A stretch of 64,000 nucleotides of DNA, taken from positions 1-64,000 of the forward strand of contig JACCGJ010005678.1 of NCBI GenBank assembly GCA_013407085.1. Reading direction: 5' to 3'. Shown piece after piece: positions 1 through 11,000 of this stretch. Both the position numbers and the translations under genes were made by a program. This DNA comes from Atriophallophorus winterbourni (Eukaryota > Platyhelminthes > Trematoda > Plagiorchiida > Microphallidae). The notes below the pieces were generated by a model, which was not told the origin of the DNA, made no database searches, and saw nothing but the letters and a program-made list of their open reading frames with translations. The first letter of the stretch is position 1, and every line of letters starts with the position of its first letter.

Positions 1-90
1 ATTCTGGACGCTAGATTGGCTCGTTAGCCACATACTGTCCTGTGCAAACTGAACTGAACTGAACTGAAGTGAACTGAACTTTTCAGATAT
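1..90 (+). repeat. LINE/SINE 3' tail with (CTGAA)n
   Basis: The block ends with CCTGTGCAAA followed by tandem CTGAA units (about 47-86). The same end, CTGTGCAA plus short CTGAA or CTTGAA repeats, recurs near 200-300 (+), 14,430 (+) and, reversed, at 8,575-8,615. Recurrence at separate loci is what a retroelement 3' terminus with a simple-repeat tail looks like; CR1/L2-like LINEs commonly end in short tandem repeats instead of poly(A). Nothing coding is left here. Confidence 0.55.
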
Positions 91-149
91 TCGGAAACAA
101 GAACGTGTGTACGAACTGTATACTCGATATCGAAGTGCCGGGTGCTCAA

Positions 150-300
150 CCGCATACCGTCGAAGGAAATCTGGGCGCGTGATGGGCTTTTAGCCACCTT
201 TAGCCCTGTGCAACTTGAACTTGAACTTGAACTTGAACGTGACCTTCAGCCCAGTTCAACTTGAACTTGATCTTGAACTTGAACTTGAACTTGAAAGACA
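150..300 (+). repeat. second 3' tail, (CTTGAA)n microsatellite
   Basis: The sequence repeats the theme of the first block: a TTTTAGCCACC stretch, CCTGTGCAA, then two runs of CTTGAA units (about 208-238 and 258-295) separated by a short interruption. Any reading frame across it is simple-sequence translation (alternating L/N/E residues) and is not a gene. Confidence 0.6.
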
Positions 301-924
301 AACTAAATTTGAATGTTTTGGTCCCCGTTGCTGCTGGATGTATTTTGCTAATGCTGGTTTCGTAGTCCTAGCTATTTGCAATATACACAATATATGAGTT
401 TGGGTATGTAAATCTACCATATTTTATTCAACAATAATAATATTTCGTACCAGTAACTGAATATTTATTCATTTCGTGACCACAGTTTTTACCAAAAATA
501 CATTTTGCTTTTCATTAATATTAGAACTGTTCTTAGCTTTCACCGTTCTACTTCATTTTGTATAAAACAGTTTTTATATGTTGATTGCAGTTCATACTGA
601 GTAGATTATTGTTTACTTTTTTCATATTGAGTCAAATATTTCATTGACGATTTTTCTTTGATAATTGTTCACAAACAGCTTCTTATGCGCTATAATCCAC
701 TGCCGCTTGTTCGTGATATACAAATAGGCATGTACCGTATATAATCAAATATTGCTGGGATTCTTGTATAATGGCGTAGCTTAACGCTAAATAAAAGTTC
801 AATACTCAAAGTTGCTTAACGTTTAATTTGCGCCACTAATTGTCCTTTTCTTTGAACACATCTTACTCGAAAACTCGAATTTATAACCGAGTTTATCTTT
901 TTCGTATTTCGTATTGTAATACGA
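301..924. other. no recognised feature
   Basis: AT-rich sequence with no frame or motif that I can assign. Confidence 0.5.
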
Positions 925-1240
925 ACAAACAGCAAACAGCCCGAAACCGGTGGTGCGGTGTGATGTGTTATGTGAAATGCATGCAAATGAATATATTTTG
1001 GTTCATGGTTATGTTTAACCCCATTAAACATGTGTTTGAACACATGTAATTGAACAGGTTGGTCGTACCAGCCTTATCCAACAGTGGCATACAAGCGCTA
1101 CTTGTTTACCATTCCTCCACTGTTTCAAGCACATGCGGATCCTTATGTTACTGTCCCTACCTGATGAGTGCAAACAGCACGAAACAGGTCGTGGGGTGTG
1201 TGATAGAAATGAATGCAAATGAATATTTTGGGATAAGATT
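925..1240 (+). repeat. tandem hammerhead-repeat array (~238-bp period)
   Basis: A degenerate hammerhead 3' half (GAAACCGGTG at about 943-952) recurs as GAAACAGGTC at 1181-1190, giving a 238-bp period. The unit between them carries a perfect 8-bp hairpin (ACATGTGT / ACACATGT, loop TTGA, 1028-1047), then an AGGTTGGT / ACCAGCCT hairpin (1056-1074), then the block CCTCCACTGTTTCAAGCACATG, then the second ribozyme. The same unit occurs about a dozen more times in this window on both strands. Tandem copies of a small hammerhead-bearing unit are the known genomic form of metazoan hammerhead satellites and retrozyme-like elements. Small frames over the array are spurious. Confidence 0.8.
1155..1196 (+). 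ncRNA. hammerhead ribozyme, type I, intact core
   Basis: All conserved parts are present in order: stem I strand CCCTAC (1155-1160), CTGATGA (1161-1167), stem II GTGC/GCAC closed by loop AAACA (1168-1180), GAAA (1181-1184), a two-base-pair stem III AC/GT with loop AG (1184-1189), cleavage base C1190, and stem I partner GTGGGG (1191-1196), which pairs fully with CCCTAC (one U-G). The predicted cut lies between 1190 and 1191. The very short stem III resembles hammerheads of animal retroelements, which often work best as dimers, in keeping with tandem copies. Activity is inferred from structure only. Confidence 0.87.
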
Positions 1241-1344
1241 AATTTTGATTGCAAATCAGCTTATTAACCTAAGTGTTTATCAAGAGTGTTTGCACAACAT
1301 TTTTAAACATGATATTTATTAGTTCAGGCTAACAGTTGTCAACA

Positions 1345-1525
1345 TTGATGAAGGGATTGATATAGTCCTTAAACATGAAATCTTGCCTTGTTCATGCTGA
1401 TTACCAACCCAAATTGTTTACATGCAGACGAAATACATTCTATCTGTGATTAAAGCTGCTCTTGGGAGTGTGCAATGATGGTTGCATCGTTGATGATCAT
1501 TATGTCACATATTAGGACGGTGTGC
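1345..1525 (-). mobile_element. LINE-R reverse-transcriptase relic
   Basis: The reverse strand resembles the RT catalytic region of the LINE-R family (copies at 6.2-7.4 and 28.6-31.2 kb). The peptide around 1455-1510 reads NDATIIAHSQEQ, against [11 protein letters not shown] in the better copy, and the downstream DNA also aligns (TGTTCATGCTGATTACCAA and following). The first catalytic aspartate is lost and both ends are truncated. Confidence 0.55.
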
Positions 1526-1526
1526 G

Positions 1527-1650
1527 GTCACTTAATCGTCAGACACTTAATCTCCGACCTTTAATCCATATACACTTAATCAACAGACATTTAACCCCTA
1601 TTCAGCTCATCCCCAGTAACTTAATCTTCAGTCACTTAATCCCCAGTTTG
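1527..1650. repeat. degenerate CACTTAATC tandem motif
   Basis: Eight or so imperfect copies of a CACTTAATC(N)CCAG-like word sit directly upstream of the LINE start codon, for example near 1530, 1541, 1572, 1618, 1633. They may be the 5' UTR of the LINE or an older minisatellite; the sequence does not decide. Confidence 0.5.
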
Positions 1651-1664
1651 ATAACTTCTGAAGA

Positions 1665-4600
1665 ATGCAGAATACGTTCAAGTCAAAACTAAAGCCCTCC
1701 TCATCAAGTGTTGTGTTCAAGAAACCAACCTCAAAAAACGTTTCACTCAGCATTATCTGTGCCAATGTGCCAGAGGCAACTGAAACACAATTGTCAACTA
1801 GACAGCAGCATGACTTAGCTAAATGGTCGGAACTGTGCACTAGGATGAGCATAAAAACGACCACTCCGGTTTCACTGACCCGCTTGACACGTGCTCCCAA
1901 AGCGCCGCATCAAGACAAACCGAGACTGCTCAAGGTAGTGTTGCGAAATGAAAAGGAACTAGAAGATGTACTATTATCGGCATATTTGTTGCAAGATGGT
2001 AAAGAGAATACATCACGTATCTTTATTGACATACCCTGGTCAGAACGGGTAAACTCGGCACTAAACAGGAACACTGGTAAAGTAAACGAGCGTGACAGAC
2101 GTAGTCTTATAATCCTGAACGTTCCTGAAGCTGCTGCCAGTTCAGACGCAAAGTGCAATTTGAGACACGATATACTACAATGTAAATTTATTAGCGATAC
2201 TATCCAAACGAACAATACTGCTGTTATCGATACTTTTCGGATCCCGACATCCCCGAAATACGAGGGTAACGCTCCGCGCCCCCTTAAAAAGACACTGCTG
2301 ACAGACAGTATGGCTGATGCCGTTCTTAAACACTGGAAGCAATTTCGTTACAAATTGCCCCGAGAGATTAAAATAATTCCTAGACACCTCGAGACTAATG
2401 ACAACCTGGATGATCCCGACTGTCTAAATACTGTGCAGAATGAAAAATCCAAACCTGGTGAAAAAAAACGGAATTCAGCCGACTCTATCCGAGTCGGCGA
2501 AGTAAATTACTTTCCTGTTGATTCCGACCGAGCCGTTCCGATATTTCTGTCTCACGAACCGTCTTTGCTGTCAACATCGGTTGTCAAATTTTTGTATACG
2601 AATGCCCAATGCTTGACAAATAAATTACACGAATTGACTGAACTAACTACCACACACTCACCAGACGTGATTGCCGTAACTGAGACATGGTTCCATCCAA
2701 CTTTAACAGACAACGAAGTAGTCATTGAGGATATGTCTCTACTTCGTCGCGATCGCCTAGCTCGAGGAGGCGGTGTTGCTCTATATCACGTTCAGAGTTT
2801 GTCATGTCAAGAGATCACTGAAGACTTACAACTACAAGACACACTGTGGTGTTCCCTGAATGTAACAGCAGAAGAAGAAAAATGTACAGTGGGTGTGATT
2901 TACCGTTCGCCCTCCGCCGATGAATCCTACAATTCAGCATTAGTCGCAAACATACGCTTAGCGGCTACCAGATACGGCGGCAGACTTCTTCTGATCGGAG
3001 ATTTCAATTTGCCGAACTATAAGGGAAATTCAGTCTATCCAGAAAACTCCTTGAATGCTTTATTTCAACAGTTGCTGGAGGACATTCCACCTTACAACCA
3101 TATTTTTGACAATACCCGATTTCGGGGTAGTGATACGCCGTCTATCTTGGACTTGATACTGACAAACGAAGAGTACGTGATTGAAAGTCTCGCTTATGAA
3201 GCTCCTATGGGACTCAGTGACCACTTAGTTATCACGTTTGATTATATTTGTCAGGCAATCAGAACAAGTGACACCAGCAAGTTGATTAGAAAAATTGACT
3301 TTTCACAACTTAATACTACTCTGAAGAATGTCACAGACCCTGGTCTCGAGTCCGACAGCGTACAAGGTCAGTGGCAATGGATGGCAAACGAAATTAAAAT
3401 TGCAGTTGAAATGCACTCTCATCATGTTCCGAAGGTACGGAAAAGGGGATACACGTTTAAACTGAGAAGCCGAACACGAAAATGGTTGACTATGCGAAAT
3501 GCTGCATGGCGGGCTCACCGACTTGATAGCACTGCTGAAAGTTGGGAAACATTCCGTTTGCTGAAAAATAAGGTAAACAAACTTGTTGTTGACGACAAAT
3601 TGAATTATCAAAAACATTTACTCGACAAAATGGAATCAAACCCAAAAATTCTCTATCAGATCATAAATAACTGGTCTAGAGTAAAACCAGGGGTTGCCGC
3701 CCTAAAGACATGTGATGGAATAACAACGACAGCATCGCAATCAGCCGAAGTTCTAGCCCAATTCTTCTCCACTGTCTTCAGTCCACCGAACACCGTAACC
3801 AGTACTTTGACCTCCGTGATCTCGCCAGAAAACGTTTTACAGCAACTAACGTTTAGCTCGGACAGTGTCCTCCGTACATTGTTAAAGCTCAACACGAAAA
3901 AGTCTCCTGGAGCTGATGAAATTACCCCGCTGATCCTCAGAAGCTGTGCCTATTCTTTGTGTACACCGCTTACCTACTTATTTAACCTCTCTATAACCCA
4001 AGGTTTCTTTCCCTGTGAATGAAAGACTGGGATCATTACCCCCATCTACAAAGAAGGGAACCGTTCTGAAGTATCCAATTATCGACCAGTAACACTACTA
4101 CCGGTGATCTCTAAAGTGATGGAGCGCCTCGTTGCAAACAGCATCACAAATCACCTGGAAGATAATTGCTTGCTCGCAATCGAACAACATGGCTTCAGAA
4201 AAAGACACTCTTGCCTTTCAACCCTTCTCCTTGCCCTCGATGACTGGACACAAGCTGTGGACAAAGGTTTCACCATACATGCTTGTTATCTGGATATGTC
4301 CAAAGCATTCGATCGTGTTAACCACAGTTTGTTACTACAAAAAATAGAGCAATGTGGCATCAAGGGCTCATTACTAGCCTGGTTGGAGGATTATCTCCGT
4401 GACCGTGTTATTCGAGTAAGGGTTGATGGTGCTTTGTCACGGCCCGTTACAGTAACAAGTGGAGTGCCGCGGGGATCGGTGCTTGGACCAATTCTTTTCT
4501 TGCTCTATGTGAACGATTTACCAAAACTTGTTCGGTGCAAAATCTTGCTATTTGCGGATGATATCACGTTGCGGACACAAGTACGCACAACTGAGGATTG

Positions 4601-5375
4601 CAGACAGCTTCAGCTGGACCTCAATGTCTTACAGGAATGGTCGGCTAGAAATGAACTTCCTTTCAATGTGAGAAAATGCAAGGTATTGACAGTTGGAAAA
4701 CCATTCGAGTTCTCTTACACCCTTGGTTCCCATACTCTTGAAATAACTGACAAGGAGAAGGACTTGGGTGTGTGGGTGAGCAGCACGTTGAAACCGTCAC
4801 ACAACGTTAAGGCTGTCTACGAAAAGACGTCAAAAGTACTGCTTCTGCTGGAACGCGTGTTTGGGAGTTTCACGAAGCCGACTGTTCATCGAATAATTAA
4901 TACCTACTTGAGGCCCACCATGGAGTATGCGGTTCAGGCTTGGTCACCCTGGTTAAAGAAAGACATCAATCTCTTGCAGCGAATCTATCATCGAACCACG
5001 AAGCTCGTGTGCGGGTTAAAACACAAACAATACGAAGATCGTATTGCAAACCTCAACCTCTTCGACTCTCCTTACCGACGTCTTAGAGGTGATCTGATCC
5101 TAATGTTTAACATATTGCATACCCCCAGCCATCCCCTTAATACACTATTCACACGACAACCACCAAGAACCAGCCGGAGTCATGAGTACACAGTACTAAT
5201 TTCCGACTCGCGACTGAACTGTCGAAGATATTTTTATTCTGTACGTGTATGTTTCACTTGGAACTCCCTACCCTCGAATGTTGCACATGCACCCAACTTG
5301 GACATATTCAAATCCAGCTTAGACAAATTCCTGTCGACCCATCCGAACATTGAGACTATGTATTCCACAACCTAA
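1665..5375 (+). pseudogene. LINE-A polyprotein, interrupted by one TGA
   Basis: The frame opens at ATG 1665 (a stop lies at 1659 in the same frame) and stays open to TAA at 5373 except for a TGA at 4020-4022. The conserved context suggests a former Trp codon (TGG to TGA). Total span is about 1,236 codons. Residues 1-300 resemble the ORF1-like part seen in other flatworm CR1-like elements (ILNVPEA, then FRI, then RPLK). The APE endonuclease covers about 305-530: TNAQ, ETWF, YRSP, GDFN, LDLILT and SDH are all visible. The reverse transcriptase covers about 740-1000: NYRPVTLL, HGFRK, LDMSKAFDRVNH, SGVPRGSVLGP and the catalytic FADD (4551-4562). The C-terminal region ends with CFTWNSLPS. Without readthrough the first product would end just before the RT fingers, so this copy should not be autonomous. 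Confidence 0.87.
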
Positions 5376-5612
5376 TAACTTTGAACTCACACATCAAATC
5401 ATCTCGACCCCATGGACATACATGTGCCATTCCACTGAGTGAAAACAGTTTCTATCATTTGGATTTTTACCTGATTCCCGAACTGTTCAGTAAGCAAACA
5501 AATCCCGTTTTTACTGAGATATGTTATTTGTAAAGTTCCATATTTTTCTGTGATTTTTGTAATGCTATATGCTTTCTAGACCAATAAAATGGAATTAAAT
5601 TGAATTGAATAT

Positions 5613-5796
5613 AACCTCACATTTTACGGAACATTGGCAAATGACGTCAAACAAGCTGAACTCCACCCGACCCCCTGTATTGACAATCCTATGTTTATAT
5701 TTTAAGCTCATAGCCTTTTGTACCATAATACACAATTGACCATTAAATTTGTTGTTCCCTCTATAAGAGGGCTCTCAATACAAATAAAGGAAACTT
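5613..5796. other. no recognised feature
   Basis: Spacer between LINE-A and the next LINE relic; nothing assigned. Confidence 0.4.
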
Positions 5797-6135
5797 ATGC
5801 TCCTTCACAACCAGTGGGGAACCGAGGCAAATACACCTGGTGGAGCACGTCTATTCACAAGGACATCAGATAGCGTGATCATAGCTACAGTGTTTACAAA
5901 CTCACTTGAACACTCACATAGATTGCAGTACATAAAGAGCAGAAATTCAGCTGTTTCGCTGCGAAGCAAAGCTAAAAGAGACTTGAAATCCAGACTTGGC
6001 AAAAACGAAAAGATCAATTTTAAACCTTATTTCAGACGATCTATAAGATATGAAACAGGTACCCTAATCCTGGATGATGGCAACACTGATTTGACTGCAC
6101 ATGAAAAATTCGATGCTTTGCATTCTGTCTAATGC
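5797..6135 (+). mobile_element. LINE fragment, endonuclease-RT linker
   Basis: An open frame of 111 codons reads like the region between endonuclease and RT in CR1/Jockey-like LINEs: a basic helix (SLRSKAKRDLKSRLGKN), then YETGTLILDDGN and TAHEKFDAL, comparable with the common pattern GTL..DDG..T.D.EKAE.LN. It is isolated and abuts a LINE-R copy on the other strand. Similarity was judged from memory of the family. Confidence 0.45.
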
Positions 6136-6154
6136 AGTATTCATCAACGTCATT

Positions 6155-7430
6155 CAGGTTGTTGTTGGCCCCCTTATGTCGATGTCCACCATGCATGTAC
6201 ATTACAATTGATAGAGTATTGATGTTTAACAGCTTTTTATATGACTAAACATTCCGATAAAAAGGAACAATCTATTCCACAGCGCTTGCAACGATGGTCA
6301 AAATTTTGTTGTAGGGCGTCCCTTACACGCAGGCGACGTGATTAGCGTTCAGCAGCCAAGATCTGTATCTGCTTCTTCTAGCTTGCAGACGAATCCTCAC
6401 ACAATGTCTCCGAACTGAGTAGTCAAGAGCAACTTCCTTCCAGCTCGCGAAGTCAATGGCAAGAGCTTTTATATCTCTATTGCAAATGTCTTTGTAACGC
6501 AAGTGCGGTCTGCCTAACGGTCAAATTCCTAATTTCAACTCACCATAGCGTAGATGTTTAGAAATACGACAATTTTCCATTCTATAGATATGACAAACCC
6601 ACCGCATGCGGCGCTGACTTAAAAGGCTAAATTTGGTCTGTAGACCATCTTTTGAAAGCACTTCAGCATTAGTCACTCTGTCCATCATCAATATGTTCAA
6701 GATACGACGGATGCTTCGTAGATAGAAAGCATTCAACTTCCGTTCGTGTCTTGCGTGGGTCGTCCAGGTTTCACTGACGTACAGTAAAGCATTTAGATCG
6801 CACGCGCTGTATACCATCATGTTCGTCTTTGCAGTTAACTTGCGGTTACCCCAAAACACGAGAGTTGAATTGGGACAAAATGTTAGCTGCTCTGCCAATC
6901 CGCAAATCAATCTCATGTATCTACCGAGAGGTTATCCGCAATGGTTGAAACAAGATATGTGAAATTAAGTACTGGATTAAGCTGACAGTTTTCAGAAGTG
7001 ATGATCGGATGCGATACAGTCCCTTGACCAAGGACTTTGGTCTTGCTCATGCAGATTGTTAGCCCAAAGCCTTTGCATGCCGACGAAAAACAGTCCATTA
7101 GCGACCGTAGGTTTGCTTGGGAGTGAGCAATAAATGCTGCATACTCGGCAAACAACAGGTCGCGGATCAGCACGTTTCGTACTCCAGTTTGTGCTCTCAA
7201 CAGATCCAGGTTGAAAAGCTTACCATCACTTCGCGTGCGTATGTAAATGCCTTTTGTCCTCGTCCTAAATGCGTGCCTTAGAAGCAGAGCAAAGAAAATG
7301 CGGAACAGCGTGGTTGGAAGAACAGTTCTTGTTTGACGTCTCAGCTAATGTCAAATGCTTCTGAACTGCAACCGTTTAAATGGATTGAACCTTTAAGGTA
7401 ACCGTTTGGAAACTCACGAGTGCGAAGCAC
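6155..7430 (-). mobile_element. LINE-R copy, 5'-truncated, frameshifted
   Basis: Reverse-strand frames (7,200 to 6,913, then 6,916 to 6,521, then degraded to about 6,160) give the RT C-terminal half and tail of the LINE-R family: [14 protein letters not shown] (catalytic FADD decayed to FAEY), KTKVLGQGTV, RHERKLNAFYLRSIRRIL, RMRWVCHIYRMENCRISK and GRPHLRYKD. The 3' end matches the ends at 24.2, 28.6, 38.2 and 43.1 kb. There is no endonuclease or RT N-terminus: ordinary 5' truncation at insertion. Confidence 0.8.
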
Positions 7431-7539
7431 CTCTCTTTCGCTCTGTGGAGGATGATCAGGAAATGGTCACTACAGTTCTGTCGCAGCGGGGTAAAAGTAA
7501 ATTGGCTGACCCCGACCGTATACATCCGGCTAATCATCA

Positions 7540-7850
7540 ACCGCTCGCGAATATATATTTTGCTCTGTAACCAGCACTATTTTAGGGCCAACTTACTCAA
7601 AGGTATACTAACCGATGACTGGAAACGAGCGGCCGTAGTAGCCATATGCAAACAGAGTCCCATTTGAAATTTATGCAAATATGAGTTATTAAGCCTGAGT
7701 AGCATAATTTGTATATGCTGGGAATGCTGCTGGTGATGACGGAATTTCACCTGATATCCTCTTTTGAAAGCCTCAGAAATGTCATCTTAACAGACGTGAA
7801 AGCAAGAACTACTATCCAGCTCCTTCGTTTGGTTGAATAACGCTATGAGA
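7540..7850 (+). mobile_element. rearranged LINE RT fragments
   Basis: Two short RT-like pieces lie on the plus strand. GILTDDWKRAAVVAICKQS (to about 7,667) resembles the '..DWK.A.V.PI.K' motif. AAGDDGISPDIL (about 7,725-7,760) resembles 'K.PG.DGI.P.IL'. In a LINE the second motif comes before the first, so this is either a rearrangement or two separate remnants. Confidence 0.4.
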
Positions 7851-7989
7851 ACATTTGTTAGACAAGAGCGCTAAAATCGAAGTACATGCAGCGCTTGCCA
7901 AAACAATTTACGCAATTCAAAGCGTGAAAACATTCTGAGCGAGACAATTAGTTTCATGACTTCAAGAAAAATAGGTTATAGTTTAACGA

Positions 7990-8360
7990 GACGATAATTT
8001 ACAGCGTCAGATCGCATGCTCTTTTGAAGATTGGTGTAATGACGTCAGGCTTCCAATAATCCGGTAACAATCTTTTCAGCTTGAAATAGTAATGCAGGTT
8101 AGAAAGCGGCTCACAAAGCTGAGGATCACAGAGGTTGAGCACATTTGTGTAACGCCTTCCGCACCTGAGGATAATCTCACATTTAGTTTGAGCAATTGAC
8201 TTGCGACAATCTCTGGATTTATCAGAATTTCGCCAAATGATCCCCTTACTGAGGCGACTAAAAACTCACAACCTTGCTCTTAAACATTCGGTACGAAAGA
8301 TTTATAATAATAAATTGCCTTAGCATCTGCGGCTTCCAACGTGGTTTTACTTTTTTGGAA
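7990..8360 (-). mobile_element. LINE RT N-terminal relic
   Basis: The reverse strand encodes NPEIVASQLLKLNVR, a frameshifted 'GA.GVT' segment, then LLPDYWKPDVITPIFKRAC ending in a stop at about 8,000. This is the fingers region of a CR1-like RT. Short and decayed. Confidence 0.55.
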
Positions 8361-8574
8361 GGGAAAATCACCTAGATTGAATTTTAATGTCGCGTTTGTA
8401 CAAAAAATTGCAGTAGACTGACTACTACAATAACCTACTACGAAGGTTGTAGAAAACGCTCATAAAATTAGGACTTCATCGCAGTAGGCAAGACTTTTAA
8501 AATGGTACAGAAAAGCGGTCACGTAGCACGCATGACCGGGAGAAGTAACAAGGTCAGTCATCTTTGGTTCAGTA

Positions 8575-8616
8575 AAACACAGTTCAGTTCAGTTCAGTTG
8601 CACAGAACAGAACGAC
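8575..8616 (-). repeat. reversed (CTGAA)n LINE tail
   Basis: GTTCAGTTCAGTTCAGTTGCACAG is the reverse complement of the CTGTGCAA(CTGAA)n terminus at the window start, so an element on the minus strand ends here. The RT relic at 9.1-9.2 kb on the same strand may be its body. Confidence 0.55.
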
Positions 8617-9089
8617 CGTCGAAAATGTATTTCTGCAAAAAGTGACAAAGAAGCAATTACTAATGCCAACACATTTTCCTCGTTGTGCGTTGGATATCGA
8701 TCGATGCAATATATTTTCACCCGTTAGGCGAGAAGACAGCTGAAACGAGTTGGGTATTGAAAAAACAGAACTGTAGCACTAACTTTATTTAACAGATGAA
8801 GCCGATAATGTATACCACTCAAATAAACAATATTCGAAACGCGGCCGAAATCATTATTTAAAAAGTGATGAAATTGATCTGGCGAATATCCCAGATCTCA
8901 TCCGCAAAATCACTTTACAAGCACGCTTTGTGCAAGCGACGCATTATTCCTTTCATTTAAAGTAAGTTCTAACCAGCACTTACAAATCCCTAACAAACTG
9001 TGTAGCGGTTACAATGAGAGGATTTTGCTACACTCAAAATGAAAGCTCACCAAACAGTGCTGACAAAAGTTAGCTCTCAATAACGTTCA

Positions 9090-9230
9090 GTTTAGTTCCC
9101 ATTGTACGAACAGTTTATGACCCGCTTAAGGTCGTGTATCAGGGTACCCGTTGATACGATGTACTTCACATCATCCGCGAAAATGAATCACTAACCGCCA
9201 TTGGAGAACATTGGAAAAGGTAGACGCCTT
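9090..9230 (-). mobile_element. LINE RT catalytic-site relic
   Basis: The reverse strand contains HFIFADDVKYIV-like coding (FADDVK at about 9,155-9,175) followed by TLIHDLKRVINCS, the usual context downstream of the RT YxDD/FADD box. Nothing else of the element can be followed with confidence. Confidence 0.5.
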
Positions 9231-10239
9231 AAACAGGGCGATATCACATACGTTTCGGTCCTCCAGTTTCAAATCTCAAATCTTATGCATGTTTTTGCCT
9301 TTTGTTTGCGCGTAGGGATAAAATCAATTCGAATTTTATTTAGCATTCCTATCTACGGATAAGTTCAAACTCCTGTTTGATAAAAACGATGTATTTTAAC
9401 ACAATCGTTTTTTATCGGACCAAGTACCGGAAGAGCGAGATAGATATAGTGCCGCCATAAATGTTATAATTTACGAGTAAACGAACTCGAGGATAACACC
9501 TAGTCTGCCTTGGATGGTTTTCCACGACACGCAGCATAAGTCTGTTTGTCTTGCAACTTGTTTACATACTTAAGAATTCTTTCCAAGTTCTAATTTATAA
9601 TGAAATAGTTAGAGAACTGAAAAGACGTTTCTGATGTGTCGCAATCTAATCTTTTTTATTAATTTTGCTATAATAGCCTGCCTGACGTGAATCAGGATGC
9701 CCTAAGATTCAAGATGTATAGGGAGTAAAGCACATAGCAGTGTAATACCATAGGGTAATTATATAAAAAATGAACAAATAGTAATTTCATGTTTGCTTCA
9801 ATAATTTTTGAAGGAAGAGAACAATTAATTATAATCATGACATGAAGAATAAAAATATTGACCCCAAATATATTTTTTGTGTCAATTATAATGCCAATTT
9901 CTGACCAACTACGTTTTCCAGAAGCTTTATTTTATATACTCTTCCAGAGAATTATTTTTTCAACACAATAATTGTCTTCAATCGACAACAGGAATTTTCA
10001 GCACTTACAAAATTGAGCACTAAAATTAAAAAAAATGACGAACCGATCGCAATATATTAATTTCAATTTTTCAAGTGAATGATCTTTCTTGTCCGTATTG
10101 ATTGATAATTGCCGCATATGAACCAGTATGTTTCAAATGCTTTATCATGGTACAGCCCACTCAAAGTCCGCTTTTACGAATATACCTAAATCCTTAACCC
10201 TCTGAATATATACAAATTTCATCCAAACGATATCTACAA
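9231..10239. other. no recognised feature
   Basis: Very AT-rich; no frame, repeat or motif that I can assign. Confidence 0.4.
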
Positions 10240-11000
10240 TTACTGTAATTTGTCGACTGCTGCTTACAACAAATGACATTTACTATAGTTCGAAAGAATA
10301 TCTAAATCCTGTCACCGTTTGATAACGTATCCAATGTCTCTCAACAAATCATCGTAATTACTGTATCGGTTGAATTTCACATCATCAGAAAACATGTCGA
10401 ATAGACATGACAACTGAGATGCCAAATCATCGATAGATATCTGGATGTGTATTATGCCCAGTACTGGAACCTGTAAGACAACACTGGTACCTTTGGCAAC
10501 CTCGAAAACAATGATTTAGAACGATATATCGTGAAACTTACCTGTTAATCGTTTGGCAATGAGCTTCATCCCTAAGAACCTGTGATTCACCCAGTCAAAC
10601 GACTTACTACAGTTCAACTGAAACTGTCTTTGGAACTCTAATTGAGAAGATTCGAGGGACGAAACAAAATGGTAAGAAAGCCATGTTGAACCGAGGTGGC
10701 TGCACAAAATGATGGAGGATAAGTCTCTCCAAGGCTCTACATAAAACATAAGTCAATCTCACCGGTCGGAAATTTTCAACAATGATTGCGCAACCTTCAT
10801 TTGAGAGTGGTACGACAATGGCTTACTTCGAGTAATCTGGTAAGAAGCCTTTACAGAGTGATTAGTTGTATAACGTACAGGGAGGCTTCGCAAGTACTTC
10901 CGTACTATGATTTGGAATTAAGTAAATGGCAATACAGCTATTCACTCAATTTACAAGTTGAAAATTATGAAGCAAAACTGCTGCATTGTCAGTGTGAGAA
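10240..11000 (-). mobile_element. CR1-like LINE RT relic
   Basis: The reverse strand, with frame changes, yields in order: KGFLPDYSKQAIVVPL (about 10,790-10,850), ENFRPVRLTYVLCRALERLI, NCSKSFDWVNHRFL (about 10,570-10,610, the SKAFDRVNH box), a decayed 'VPVLGI' box and FSDDVKFNRYSNYDDL (about 10,340-10,400, catalytic FADD decayed to FSDD). The order of RT motifs is correct, so this is one decayed copy. Confidence 0.65.

Larger units (their letters stand above)
1520..5612 (+). mobile_element. CR1-like non-LTR retrotransposon, near full length (LINE-A)
   Basis: One long frame encodes an ORF1-like region, an APE-type endonuclease, a reverse transcriptase and a C-terminal region. It is followed by a ~240-bp 3' UTR with an AATAAA at about 5582 and a short terminal repeat of GAATT/TTGAA units (about 5592-5610). 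LINEs of this type copy their RNA at a nicked chromosomal site. The 5' limit is uncertain and I could not identify target-site duplications. It is by far the best preserved element here. Older relatives of the same kind lie at 36.3-37.0 kb (-), 55.7-56.5 kb (+) and 60.9-61.4 kb (+). Confidence 0.85.

Noticed and set aside
215..397. 60-codon frame near the start
   Set aside because: Its first half is translation of CTTGAA repeats.
1665..5375. Reading the TGA as Trp (alternative code)
   Set aside because: TGA as Trp belongs to flatworm mitochondria, but this is a nuclear LINE. A simple nonsense change is enough.
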